Below, piece by piece: positions 47,816 through 59,319 of a DNA stretch of 64,000 bases (the stretch's first letter is position 1; the number at the start of each line of letters is the position of its first letter). This stretch comes from Plumapathes pennacea. Its lineage: Eukaryota > Cnidaria > Anthozoa > Antipatharia > Myriopathidae. The notes under the pieces are model-generated. The model ran no database searches. It saw only the letters and a program-made list of their open reading frames with translations, and had not been told where the DNA came from. Where the stretch lies: assembly GCA_964036295.1 (NCBI GenBank), contig OZ038463.1:4393274-4457273 (forward strand), given 5' to 3'. Made by a program: the position numbers and the translations under genes.

Positions 47816-48794
47816 AGGGACACTCGAATTGTTGTTCCTTTGCATGGCAAACAATCGTATTCACCGGAAAAGAATACGAATTAGCTCCGTCATTTTTGAG
47901 GAAGATGTCTGCACTGTCCGCTAAGCTGCTGATAGAGGCGGTGTGCATTATTACATTTCTGGCGAAAATGGACAGCAATGACGAAAAAAGAGGGATAATT
48001 TCCATTTCTGATGGTGAAGGGACTTTCATTCATTCGATCATTTATTCATTGAATGGATATCAACAGTCAAGTAAGCCGAATTTTGCAAAGGAGATATTGC
48101 AATTTAAATTTAGCATCCTTTCGCGGAACACCGTGGCACCGAAACAGATGGGCGAGAACAGAATTGTAGCACGAATATAAACCGCTTGCTGTTTGATAAC
48201 TCAGAAGGAATTTCAGAAACGTGAATACAGTCATTGCGCCTGGATCCTCGCGTTTAGCGGGAAAAAGCCGGGACGGCAGATTTTCCTTCTCAAGCGACAA
48301 AACCTGAAGCTTGGTCTGAGCCGCAGCAGCAGTCCGGATGAAATCTAGACCCATCAGTTAATTAACTATCGGTCATCGTGGCAGTTCTGCCATTAAAAAT
48401 CAACGTAATGTACCATGTTTTTGTGCTTCTTCCTGTCGACCACAATGACGAAACAAATTTGTATGGCTGTGAAAAGCACGGACAACACAGGCAAACTAAA
48501 AAGTGATGATCGGGCACATCCTTTTTGTTTTTCGTTGCGGAATGTGGACGTCTTTTTATCCGCTAACTCCACCCTGTAGTCTGTGTAGTTGTATCTAAAA
48601 CTTCCCGCTCGCGCCGTCACGCTGCACTTGAGACTGCAGACCGGATATTGTTTCTATTCAACTGTTAAAAACGTTATGTTACGCATGCGCTAGCTGCATT
48701 ATTGCGTTACAGAGCAAATATTTTTCTCAAGAGGGTGATTGTTTGGCATATGTAGCTTGTCTATGTCCAAATTTGGAATAAATCTACTGCCTTA

Positions 48795-48929
48795 TTTGGA
48801 AGCCCGCTTTCTCACCGTTCGTGAGACGCACGAGCACGGTTGGCAGAACGGCAGGGCTCAATACGCTACCGAAAAGCTTCCTGGAGCTGCGCCCAGGGGA
48901 ACCTCCTAACACAAAAGTGTGATCCCATG
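48795..48929 (+). CDS. Candidate first exon of the SLC16-like gene (ATG is the last codon)
   Basis: The exon at 51277 opens in phase 0 with an in-frame stop directly upstream, so the initiator must come from an earlier exon. At 48927-48929 the sequence is GATCCCATG/GTAAGT: an ATG followed at once by a perfect donor, giving M joined to KTKGTCDSSF.. in phase. The 130 bases before it are GC-richer than the neighbourhood and could be 5' UTR. The exact left boundary is a guess; only the ATG and donor are supported. Confidence 0.42.
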
Positions 48930-49448
48930 GTAAGTTGTCTGGACCCTGCGTTACATTCTAGAAATCTAAACCTGAAGTCTAGTCGAAGACTCGAAAATGC
49001 ATATTTGTTCAATTTGTGATTCATAGAGATCATTTTACTTGGAACAGCTTCCCAGGTTCAAGTCCGCTTTGATCTTACCACTAGCTGAATTTGAAACACG
49101 GTAGCCCCGAGTTCAAAGCCTCTGCCTCGGGGTATGTAATAGCCTCCGACCAGTTGGAATTCTTATATGAGAAATTTACGTTAAGTTCATAATATTTGGT
49201 TCCCAATTAGCACAGCATTTGAGACTTAATCAAAATAGAGAGATTTATTACACGACTTCACATTTTCGAGTGCAAATACGGGCCAAAACGAGTGCAAAGA
49301 TGGGAGCGTATTGCACTCGTCAGGAACCAGATCAACTGGTTTATTAGCTTACGTGATCATTTTTCGCAAGCAAAGTTTACGAACGCGTCATTTTTTGTTC
49401 CATTTTGCGCGCGGCGAAAACGTTTGCCCTGCTTCGTTCGTCGTATAA

Positions 49449-49666
49449 AGGCCGATTTTCACTTGTGAAGTAAGCGGAGACGGAGAAGGAGACGGAGACG
49501 TAAGACACTTGCGCGCGTGTGAAAATTAGCGAACGGAGACGGAAGCAGAGAAGGAAGCGGTGAAGAAAGCAGAACAGAAGGTTTTCTTTTTCTTGCGTCT
49601 CCGTCTCCGCTTACTTCGGTTACGTTCATCTCCGTCTCCGCTTACTTCACTAGTGAAAATCGGCCT
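49449..49666. mobile_element. 218-bp MITE with TAA target duplication
   Basis: Ends AGGCCGATTTTCACTTGTGA and complement (..TCACTAGTGAAAATCGGCCT) flanked by TAA (49446-49448, 49667-49669). The arms consist of GTAAGCGGAGACGGAG / CTCCGTCTCCGCTTAC repeats. Confidence 0.8.
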
Positions 49667-49679
49667 TAATAAACAATTT

Positions 49680-49812
49680 ATTACACGGGAAGTCGTGCAA
49701 TACGGCTGTATTTTTACTCGTCAGTTTTATTTTTTCTCGCCTGAAGTAGGTTCGAAAAAATAAAACCGACTCGTAAAAATACTCCGCCGTATTGCACTCC
49801 TTCCCGTGTAAT
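49680..49812. mobile_element. 133-bp hairpin MITE
   Basis: ATTACACGGGAAG at the left and CTTCCCGTGTAAT at the right. The arms also pair through CGTGCAATACGGC / GCCGTATTGCAC-like and TTTTTACTCG / CGAGTAAAAA-like blocks. It begins only 13 bases after the preceding MITE. A related half (TTATTACACGACTTC) is at about 49245. Confidence 0.7.
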
Positions 49813-50199
49813 AACCTCTTTTTATTTACTGCTCAGCAGTATCAACAATTAAAGAGCAGCCATTTTTAGACATTTGGTGGTGAACTGTTCACAAAATAAA
49901 TCCTTTTTATATAAAAAGTACCCTGTTCTGAGCACTAACTAAAACTCTGCCGTCAGCACAGTAATTTGGAAGAGAAATTTATACCTCCGAAAATTTCAAA
50001 ACATCTCAGAGATGTAGATTCTGACTCAAAACGTCGTCTCGGTCGCTTCTAGACTTGTCGGAATCTCTCATCAGCAAAAGCCGTCGACCTGGATGTAAGC
50101 CTGAGTCAGGCCTAACCTCCGACACTTGCGAAAGTTTAGACGTCCCGATCGATCAATCTGCAAATTTCATTGTTCCTCGATACTGTGCACACAATGTAC

Positions 50200-50202
50200 A
50201 GA

Positions 50203-50247
<45 letters not shown>
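50200..50247 (+). repeat. (CA)n microsatellite
   Basis: About 22 CA dinucleotides with one CT interruption; it generates poly-His/Thr frames that are not genes. Confidence 0.95.
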
Positions 50248-50252
<5 letters not shown>

Positions 50253-50604
50253 TTCCGTGTAGTCACATATTCCGTGTAGACACTGCAGTCACGTCCCGTC
50301 TGAAGATTTGTGTTAGGTCATCAATTTTATCTTTGTTTCCATTTATTTCCGTACAATGATTCTATTCTCTATTCATCTAATTCGGAAATGCCTAGGAAAT
50401 GCCTATGATCTTTTGTAATGTTTGTAATCAATAGCCCTATTATCCTGTATGCTATATCTATCTGTGTAACATTCGATTAGTTCAGAGTTAGACTTGGGTA
50501 TTCCCTCTGTAAAGCCACTTTGCAGAAGCTTGGGAATAAAGTCAAGTCCACAGTTACAGATTTGCTGTCGGCGAAGTCTTGATCTTCGCACTGCTACATA
50601 TATG

Positions 50605-50668
50605 AACTTGTGGGCCTAGCCGAGAGTCGTATGACCAACTTGTGGGCCTAGCCGAGAGTCGTATGACC
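50605..50668 (+). repeat. Perfect 32-bp tandem duplication
   Basis: AACTTGTGGGCCTAGCCGAG.. (32 bases, ending GTATGACC) occurs at 50605-50636 and again without change at 50637-50668, suggesting a recent event. Confidence 0.9.
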
Positions 50669-50836
50669 GTTTTTATTGAGACAAAGAAACTGGGCTTGAG
50701 TCATCCAAATGTTCGAAAGAGCGGCTCACGCATGCTCAACAGAGAAGGATGAGGTCGTTGGCAGAGTCTCCGAACACAGAAAGAAATAGTCACACTGATT
50801 CGCCAAAAAGAAACAGTTTGATACATATCTCTCAGA

Positions 50837-51176
50837 CATAGAGGATATTACACTGCGGCGCGAAGATATGAATTTTATTTTCGAGTGGTAAGAACAATAT
50901 TTTACGAATGAGCGCTTCGCGAGTGAGTAAAATATTGTTTTTACCACGAGAAAATAAAATCCATATCTTCAAGCCGTCGTGTAATTTTCTTTTTATTATA
51001 TTAGACACGAGTGTTTTACGAGAAATTGCACAAACAACCGTGCAAAAGCGAGAAATGATGCCAACGATATCCTCACTAGTGAGGATATGGAAAATACGCC
51101 ACTCGGGTCCAGGATGTAGTTTTTGTATGGATTTTACGCACGGTATATTTTCCAGTAAAACACTCGCGTATATATA
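50837..51176. mobile_element. ~340-bp hairpin MITE, copy 4 of 5, in the SLC16 intron 1
   Basis: Runs from CATAGAGGATATTACAC to CACTCGCGTATATATA with the central stem and GAGCGCTTCGCGAGTGAG loop. It ends 100 bases before the second exon of the transporter. Confidence 0.87.
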
Positions 51177-51276
51177 AATATATGTAACACACGCACACAA
51201 AAACACCGAAGACGGACGAACAAGCATATCATTCGTACACATAAGATGACTCCGGCTCTTTGATCATTAATTACAG

Positions 51277-54118
51277 AAAACCAAAGGGACGTGTGACTCT
51301 TCCTTCAAGGACAAAGCTCTACTGGAATGCATTGAGAAGCCTCGTGGTGGTCAGCGGGTGCCAGACGGGGCCTGGGCCTGGGTGGTGTGCGTCTCTGGTG
51401 TCCTGTCCTGTACCATCGTGTTTGGTTTTTGCTACAGCTTTGGTTTGCTGTTCCCTTTATTACTAGACGAATTTAAAGAAAGCAAAGCTAAAACAGGTTA
51501 GATTGCTATATGTAGTTACTATGACTATGCAAGTTTGTACTTCAAAGACTAATTGAATTAAATTTAAAAACAGGGTTAAAACCAAACATACTAGAAGGAC
51601 GCCACACTTCATGGTTACCATTTATTATAGTTACTCGCCCAGCCTCATGATTTTTAGCCTTTTTGTATTCTTACAACCATTCATTGCTTTGAGAGGGACT
51701 GATAAGCTCTTGGCCCGCTCGCTTTCCAATCAGTTGTCACACAAATTACCGCTTGCAACCAGCCAATGACGTCGTTGAGGCTGTGAACTCAGAAATCACA
51801 AAAGAATAGTCTTTCCTTTTCCTTACTTCTTGATTTTTGAAAGCTAAATTCCGATGAGACAAAGCCTGTGGCCTCATGGAAGTCGCTTTCTGTTCTCACT
51901 GAGTACGTCGTTTATTTTCGATTATTTTTAGTTTTTAAGTTTTCATGGCGTCCCAATTGCATTAATAAATTGTCGCTGCCGAATTGGGCTCACATGTTTG
52001 CAGTGTACCACATATTTCTGGTCTCTCCTATTTTCTTTGTTCTGCTCACGTCCTTGCTGCTCGCTTATCTCAGATTTGCGCACTGTTGAGCAATTCCCTT
52101 CGTTTTTGAAGACACCCGAGTAGCTGTCAAGCCGGTTCAAGGGCATTTGGTTTAAATATATTATTTACTATTGGTACTTGCAGCCTGGGTGGCTTCCCTT
52201 GGCATCTCAGTCAGCGGAATACTAGCTCCCTTTGTAGGAAAGCTGTGTAAATGTCTGGGTCCCCGTTTGCTGATGGTGTTTGGAACATTACTATGCATGG
52301 CCGGTTTACTCGCCACAGCCCAGGTCCCCAGTATCTCTTGGATGTACCTGACCTACGGAGGCCTGTTTGGCCTGGGATCCAGCGCGGTCTTCATGGCGAC
52401 TTTTATTGAAGTTCCCAAGCATTTTATCAAGAGACGATCTCTAGCTACAGGAATGATCTCAATGGGCCCTGGAGGGGGGTTGTTAATATTGAGTCCAATC
52501 GTGCAGGCCTTGCTAGACGTTCTCCATTGGAGGCACACCCTAATGGCCATAGCAGGGATTGTTTCATTGTGTGGTTTTCTTGGATGTACATACAGCAAAA
52601 GACTGTCGGATAACAGTTGTACCGACCAATCTCCCCGCATCGAGAAGGATTTTGAAAACACAGCTAAAGAAAGACTCAAGGGACTATCTTTCTTGAAAAA
52701 TCCATTATACCTGAGTTTTACGATGATAAATACAGTTGCTTTGTTCGGTCATGTTATCCCAACGGTTCATTTGGTAAGTTCACTTTAATAATCTTTTATC
52801 TAGCATTTGCGTACTCCTTCTAGCAATGTGCAGTATATTGCTTTTCCCTTTGTTGCTCTCGGATGTGTTCTATATAATCCGTAAGAGTTGGCATCCTATC
52901 GATCAATGAAACGAGTTCAAAGAGCCGAAGTGCGCTTTTAAGTGTGGGGCACACCACACTTTGAATTGCACTTAACCAATCAGGAAAAAGAAGCCTGTCA
53001 CGTGAATAGCAACTGACGTCCTCTAAGACATTTAGACAGAGTATAGTTGCTCAGGTGCAAATCGGGCACAGACCAGATTGTTTAGTGATCTTTTTTGTTT
53101 TAATGTGCTACTTCTGAAATTTGGCTTTAGGAGACTTGTAAACTAGCATTGAGCGCTGCACCTCAAGCAACCACGTTGTCCAAGTGAGATTAGGGGTTGT
53201 GATTTGGGGTAGTGATTGTAATTATATTTTGTCCAGTAACACAAGATTCTAAAAGCGCTGCTTGAGAAGCACGCGATATTCAATGAATGTTACGAACACT
53301 GGGCGGCCGGACCGACCTTGAAGGATAATTTTGCCCGCCACAATCCAAATCATATTTCATGATCACCAGTATCGTGTCTATGATGACATTCCACCTCCAC
53401 TCTTGTCTCTATATATCCGTCTGTAAACGCCTCTTTCTTTCTTCACCAGATTCGTTACTCGCAAGACCTCGGCATAACAGCTCATTTAGCATCCCGCTTA
53501 TATCTGTGCAGCGGTCTGGGCTCTCTGCTGGCCAGACTTGTAACGGGCCGAATGGGTGACTTCAACTGGTTCAATCCAAGAATTTTCCATCACCTAGGAT
53601 TTGCTCTCGGTGGTGTTTCCACCCTGTTATTGCCTCAGATTACCAGCTACTCCCTGTTGTTGTTGTACTCCTTCGCGTACGGCGTTTCAGACGGGCTTAT
53701 CTGTTGTAGTGGCATTCTTTCAATAGTTTCATTCCTTCGAGAAACTGAAGTCCCCGTCGGTTTTGGACTTTCTCAATTAGCGGCTTGCCTAGCGTTCGGC
53801 GGAGGACCCCCCTTAGGAGGTAAGTTCTCAATCGATAGTTAGGGAACAAGTCTCTGTCATTAGGGACGAAAGTATCCTCTAGATTTTTATCATGAGTTCA
53901 TCGCAATCACTTCATTTTATCTGGCAGGTTTTATTGCAGACGTCTATGGATACTACACTCCAGCCTTTTACGTCGCCGGAGGTATTGAAATGCTTGCCAC
54001 GATGACATTGTTCTTCACTTACCTTCTAAAACCTACACTGAAAAAATCTACTGACGTCGCAAGCACAGCAGAGTCTTATGAGCTTTTGGCAGTAACCGAG
54101 AAGGTCACTGTGTTGTGA
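51277..54118 (+). CDS. SLC16-type monocarboxylate transporter (MFS), missing only its first exon
   Basis: Four exons, 51277-51496, 52184-52773, 53450-53819 and 53928-54118, joined by GT-AG introns with matching phases (456 residues to TGA). The family signature (D/E)G.W.W before the first membrane segment is present as PDGAWAWVV, followed by hydrophobic CVSGVLSCTIVFGFCYSFGL. Helices 2-6 come from the 590-base exon (GISVSGILAPFVGK, GLFGLGSSAVFM, GMISMGPGGGLLIL). The hydrophilic TM6-TM7 loop follows (SKRLSDNSCTDQSPRIEKDF). Helices 7-12 and a short cytoplasmic tail complete it. This is the usual 12-helix layout and length. SLC16 proteins move lactate, pyruvate, aromatic amino acids or other substrates with or without protons; the substrate cannot be told here. 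The likely start codon is at 48927 (separate entry). Confidence 0.9.
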
Positions 54119-54154
54119 AAAACAAGCCCGAACGTGTACCCACATGTATGAAGC

Positions 54155-54200
54155 GGGGGGGGGGGGAGGGGGGGGGGAGGGGGGGGGGGGGGGGGGAGGG
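54155..54200 (+). repeat. G-rich tract after the SLC16 stop
   Basis: About 46 bases of G with only three A, starting 37 bases after the stop codon. Followed by CACCCGACCCCTTAACGG and, near 54300, GAGTACCCCCGTCC, which resembles ends of the C/G-tract elements at 55.5-58.5 kb. Confidence 0.9.
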
Positions 54201-54960
54201 CGCACCCGACCCCTTAACGGTACACGTCACATAAAAATCGTTTGATGTTGAGCACTCTAAGCGGTACCAAAACCGTAATTTTGACCCCTAAGCGGTATGA
54301 CGAGTACCCCCGTCCTTTTTTTACATGGGATTTCCCCCCGGGGGAAAAACAAGACATGACAGAATGGAAAACTATACCCGTCTTGTGGAAAGTTCTAGAG
54401 AGATTCAATGTTAGTGGCGTTAACGGTGGCTAGACAACGGATTTATTCATATAGTTTTATATATGGAAATTTAAGGAATTCTATATATTAAAGCAATTAG
54501 CATCCTTGGAGACCCAGGAGCAGATTGTGGGGCGGCAGGCAAAAAGCGGCGGAGGGAGAAAAAGAGCACTTTTGAGCAATCAGTAGCACAACGTTGTATT
54601 TTGGTAAAACGTCTATCGTTGTCCAGCGGGTTTACTGAAAAAACACTAACCAAATACGCCTAAAAAATGCCGGTCGGGACTTTCATCAAAGGATCAAAAA
54701 GACAGATATACAGTTTGAAGAAATCAACATTGTGCCTTGTAGCGCGTTACATTACATATGATAGTGTTTTGTCCGGTCCTGTTTCTGCAAGGAAGTTAGT
54801 CCTTGCTAAGACAATTGCTCTTTGGGAGCATAAAGTATCGCTGACCGGAGGTAAAAAAAAACAAAAAAAAAAAACAGAAGAACCCAAACGGTGAGCCATA
54901 AAAGTGGCCGCGGTCGCTTACGAGAAGTTTCACTAATAGTAATTTGACTGAGAGACCAAA

Positions 54961-55145
54961 TATATGTAGAGGATATTACACAGCGGCGCGAAGATATGAA
55001 TTACAATATTTTACGAACGAGCGCTGCGCGAGTAAGTAAAAATATTGTTTTTACAACGAGAAATTTTCTTTTTATATAGAGCCACGAGTGTTTTACAAGA
55101 AAATGTACAAACAACCGTACAAAAGCGGAAAATTGTGCCATCTAT
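54961..55145. mobile_element. Hairpin MITE, copy 5 of 5, degenerate
   Basis: GTAGAGGATATTACACAGCG and GCGCGAAGATATGAATT start it; the central stem and right part are partly deleted, but CACGAGTGTTTTACAAGAAA and ACAAACAACCGTACAAAAGC remain. Confidence 0.7.
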
Positions 55146-55469
55146 ACTTAATACCGGGGGTTCTACTGTACTTCGTTTGCGGTTTGCGGGCGCTCACTGC
55201 ACGACATGTGGATGTAATTGACTTTGTAACATTACAGGGGAAGCCGGCTGAACGCGGATAAAATAACGTCCACCCTCCAGGGTGTAACTAAGCGCGATAA
55301 CTTACTTGTAGTATATACGACCGAAGATAATCGAACTAACCAAGAAAAATTCCCAATCGGACACATATCGAACCTTTGTCAGTCGAACGTTCGACTATCG
55401 ATCTTTTGTCAATTGGAGTACATTTTGACCGGCTATTGATTGATGCGCCATGACATTCAAAACCGACTT

Positions 55470-55884
55470 CAACCCCCCTCCCCACGGGTACAGGGTGTGC
55501 CGCAGAGTCCCGGTGACTGTTCCAGAATAAAGAAAGGCAATTTTGCTACCTTGTTCCAGACAAAATGGTGAAAATAGAGACCCTGTTCCAGACTAGAGGC
55601 GACTCTACAATCGGAAACGGCGTGCTTGAATACTACATGGGGCGTTGAGTAATTTAAAGTAACAGTTCAGAGCTGTTTTACGCCAGCGGACTCGACTATA
55701 AATCATTAAGAATTCTGGCAGGAAGAAATATTGACCCTGTTCCGGAGCAAGACTGAACGAAAAATTTACCCTGTCCGAGAGCGAAACGGTGATTTGTATA
55801 CCCTGTTCCAGAGTCGGAGAGGCGAAACATATACCCTGGTGAGCGGCACATACCCACATACCCCCCCCCCCCCCCCCCCCCCCC
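55470..55884 (+). repeat. CCCTGTTCCAGA element, copy A, ending in a C tract
   Basis: Contains at least four spaced copies of CCTGTTCCAGA/CCTTGTTCCAGAC and ends GCGGCACATACCCACATA followed by 24 C. The complete segment is repeated in reverse orientation at 57701-58040. Confidence 0.75.
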
Positions 55885-55977
55885 GGGCTTCAAATGCCAA
55901 ACACGCGCGTTAGTGCATTAGTTTGCCGGTAATTACCTGTGGAGCTAAGTAGCAATACAATCACGTTCCATAAAAAC

Positions 55978-56333
55978 CACAGGCGGCCCAAGCACTGGGG
56001 GTGATTCCGCTGGTAGTTCGTGGGTACAACATAATGGCGGCGGTTATAAGAGAATGTATGGGGATTTCACTCGATCGGACAACAAGAATGTTTACTAATA
56101 AAATGAGACTTGAACACATTGTGATTGACCTGGTTTATCTGTGTCTCCTGCTTAAATGTGCGGGTTTTGGGGCCATTTGAGCCAGATTTGTCCCGGTGGT
56201 TTCCCCCAGTATTTTATTAGTAAACATTCTTGTTGTCCGATCGAGTGAAATCCCCATACATTCTCTTAAACCGCCATTATGTTGCGCCCACGAACTATCA
56301 GCGGAATCACCCCCAGTGCTTGGGCCGCCTGTG
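55978..56333. mobile_element. 356-bp inverted-repeat element with 7-bp target duplication
   Basis: CACAGGCGGCCCAAGCACTG at the left and its perfect complement at the right extend into long arms (TTCACTCGATCGGACAACAA, then GAATGTTTACTAATAAAAT, and complements). The flanks are TAAAAAC on both sides (55971-55977, 56334-56340). A half copy lies at 6174-6322. No coding frame, so non-autonomous. Confidence 0.8.
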
Positions 56334-57109
56334 TAAAAACATGCAAGTATCCGCCTTTTCCTTTCGTGCGAATTGACGTCGACACACTGTGTGTATTTGA
56401 TCCACCATTTTCTGGTAAATGGGTCGCGCGGTCTTCGGGTGCGAGTTGCGGTGGTGTTAAACGGAAGCTAGCCTGAAGCTATTGGGTGACTCCAGAAGAA
56501 GAGATATCAGAGGTAACCGAGAGACACTGACAATACAGCTGTGTAGCAATTACTACTCCCATGATTAGGTGTAGTTTTAATACACGAGAAGAATAGTGCC
56601 GAGGTACAAGGCCAACTTGATGATTTTGTGCCCCCGGGGAGGAAGGGAGAGGGAGTACTCTTCTGAAGTTTGGGTAAAGGGTACCGCTTGTTCCCTCAAA
56701 CCTCATTAAGCCCTATTCAAAACTTGTTTCTGTCTACGATCGCCATTCCAACTCTAACTGCGGAAGCACCTTATTCGAGGCTCCAGGCCTGAGGAGCGAC
56801 ATCATTAAAAAACAAAAGCAGCCCTGCTCAAGACGCTAAAGTGTAAATATGCACTGTATAGCCAGAGAACCCTGAAAGTCCCAAAATAGGAAATATAAGG
56901 GAGTGCCGCCCCCGAGTAATTTTGCTAGAGGATTTATCTGCGAGAGTCTCTTATACAGCTTTAAGGCAATTTCTGTTTCCAGACAAATTATAGCCGGACC
57001 TATGATCTGGGGCTTTTCCAAAACACGCCCGCCGTGCATAAGTTCTTAGTCTGTGCCGCTGACGCCTATAAATCTATAAGCTCCTTCAAATATAAGATGT
57101 TTTGGGAAT

Positions 57110-57316
57110 CAATCGGATTTTGAGTTATGCAAAGACACACAAAGATCTTGCTTCGGCCGGAGAACTGATCAGGCTAAAATAATAATGCTTACAGTCATGA
57201 AAGCTGAGACTGTGTGTGTTCTTGTTACTGTTATGTCGGATCAAGTTCTGATCAGGGCTTTTGTCGGTCAGGGAGTCTTATCAGAGTCTCGAAAGTGTCA
57301 CTAAACTTCTAATCCA
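57110..57316 (+). repeat. Copy of the segment found at 47530-47716
   Basis: Shared blocks in order: AATCGGATTTTGAGTTATGC, GATCAGGCTAAAA, CTGTGTGTGTTCTTGTT, CAGGGAGTCTTATCA and TCTCGAAAGTGTCACTAA. The two copies flank the SLC16 gene in the same orientation about 9.6 kb apart, but the pseudo-exon part is absent here. Confidence 0.55.
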
Positions 57317-57700
57317 CTGAAAGTGGTAAGTCGAGTTTCTGAAAGTGAAACTGTTATCTTTTCAACTGATGCTTTTCTCACGTGTGCGCCTTTTATGTTG
57401 GCAGTTGAGCATGTCCCGTATCTATTTCAGGTTGTGTCAAAATACTTGTATATATTCTCAACGCACGGTTTTTACGCGCCGCGACCGGCATTTTAGGGGC
57501 CACCGGAGTAATAATCTTGACACAGGATACGTCAATCAATAGCGATGGATTCTATTTCCTCCAACAACACGCACCAAATCTTTTGTGGTAAAAGGTTCTT
57601 CTTTGATAACTCGAAAAAATCACCATTATTGTTAAAGCATAAAATTAGACGCAATTTCACCCTTTCGGAAATATTTTCATAATGAGTTATGCAAAGCTTA

Positions 57701-58040
57701 ACCGGGGAGGGGGGGGGCACTCCCATATATCGGCTATATACGGGATGTGCCGCTCAACAGGGTATACTTTTCGCCTCTCCGACTCTGGAACAGGGTATAC
57801 AAATCGCCGTTTCTCTATTTTTCGTTCAGTCTGGCTCTGGAACAGGGGTCGATATTCTTTCTGCCAGAATCCTTGATGATTTATAGTCGAGTCTGTCGCT
57901 GCACTCTGAACTGTTGCTTTAAATTACGCAACGCCACATGTTTATTCAAGCACGCCGTTTCCGATTTGTGGAGTTGCCTCTAGTCTGAAACAGGGTATCT
58001 ATTTTCATTATTTTGTCTAGAACAGGGTAGCAAAATTGCC
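57701..58040 (-). repeat. CCCTGTTCCAGA element, copy B, inverted
   Basis: Begins with a G tract and GCACTCCCATATATCGGC, then TCTGGAACAGGGTAT repeated, and closes with GTCTAGAACAGGGTAGCAAA. Block order is the reverse complement of copy A (55470-55884). Confidence 0.75.
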
Positions 58041-58178
58041 TTTCATTGACAGTGGGATTGATTTAGGTCATTCATTAACGGTCTTTATAAATAGGTTCTT
58101 TCATTGGGTTTCAATTATAGCTAGTTAGCACTGAAAAGACTAACAGGATTAGGAGTCCTGACCGAAGTCAACCTTACT

Positions 58179-58478
58179 CCCCGGGGGGTACTCCTCAAAA
58201 GTTTGGGTGGGAGTGTGCCACCCGGGACTGAAAACCCTTACCCTATTTCAGACCAAAATTTGCAACTTTCGACCCTATTTCAGACCAAATTTCGAACTTT
58301 TTGACCCTATTTCAGACCAAATATCGAAATATTCGACCCTATTTCAGACTAAAATGCTAAAATCGATACTCTATTTCAGACTAAAATGCTGAAAATGATA
58401 CCCTTTGGGGCGGCACATACTTATATGGCTCATATATGGGAGTACCCCCCCCCCCCCCCCCCCCCCCCCTCGGGGCCT
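58179..58478. repeat. CCCTATTTCAGACC tandem element with GGGGTACTCC ends
   Basis: Five to six units of about 34 bases, each with CCCTATTTCAGACCAAA, lie between CCCCGGGGGGTACTCC (left) and GGAGTACCCCC..CTCGGGG (right, with a ~29-base C tract at 58446-58470). Layout matches copies A/B: internal C/T-rich units, GGCACATA, then the C tract. Confidence 0.7.
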
Positions 58479-59013
58479 TACTCCCATGCTGTTTTCTATA
58501 CCCTTTGTTACAATCGGGCTTTGTTCGAAACGTCAGATGGTATATCAGAAACATTATAAGCAAAGTCAGCTTATTATTTCCACACGGAAAACCATACGTT
58601 CTGGTCCGTTCTTCTGCTCTTAGAGTTACTAAAATCGTATAGGAAACTCTAAACAAAATTTCCATTTTGGTGCTCATTTTTTGTACCTTCTGTGTATTTA
58701 CCGAGCACATGCTTTGTAGCTCAGTGTAACGCTTGTAAAAATAAATCAACACCAGGACTTATTTTAAAATACTCAATTTTACAACAACATACAGTGTCCT
58801 CGTTTCTGATTGGTTAATTCCTAAACCATGATCAATAAGAGTACAGACGTGACCATCACGCAACATTCAGTTGTGTTTTCAGTGCAGCGGGTTCTAAATT
58901 GGTAATGGATTTTTTTCGAAGACCCGAATCAAGAATGTCCGTTGCTGAAACTAAACATTTACATTTACATTTAATCAGTGAAGCAATGAAATGAAGTTTG
59001 CAGCCCATCAATC

Positions 59014-59048
59014 GGGCGAGCGAGCGAGCGAGCGAGCGAGCGAGCGAG
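59014..59048 (+). repeat. (CGAG)n microsatellite
   Basis: About eight GCGA units in an otherwise AT-rich stretch. Confidence 0.9.
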
Positions 59049-59191
59049 TTAGTGAAATTCCCCATAACTGATATAACTTGCTCATTTAGAATCAAGTTAG
59101 AATCAAGTCGTGGAACAACGATTGCCAGTAAAAACAACGGCAAATTGTGGGCGATTTGTTAACTATAAGTTAATAGTTCAACGCATTATTT

Positions 59192-59310
59192 GTAGCACAC
59201 GTGCACAAAAAACGGGTCTTGCGGCTAGGTGAAAGTTTACCTCGAGTTTGGTCGAGTTTCATTGTAATGGTGACGAGCGCTGACCAGCGGAAGTGACGTC
59301 ATGAACGTAT
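59192..59310 (+). repeat. Second copy of the 17833-18060 dispersed repeat
   Basis: Shares GTGCACA..AAAACGGG and TAATGG.GACG..GCTGACCA.CGGAA.TGACG with the 17.8-18.06 kb segment. It includes TGACGTCA, a consensus CRE/ATF site, at about 59295. Confidence 0.5.
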
Positions 59311-59319
59311 TTCCCGTAA

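Noticed and set aside
49055..49065. tRNA-like B box GGTTCAAGTCC
   Set aside because: No matching A box or cloverleaf stems could be found in the preceding 40-80 bases.
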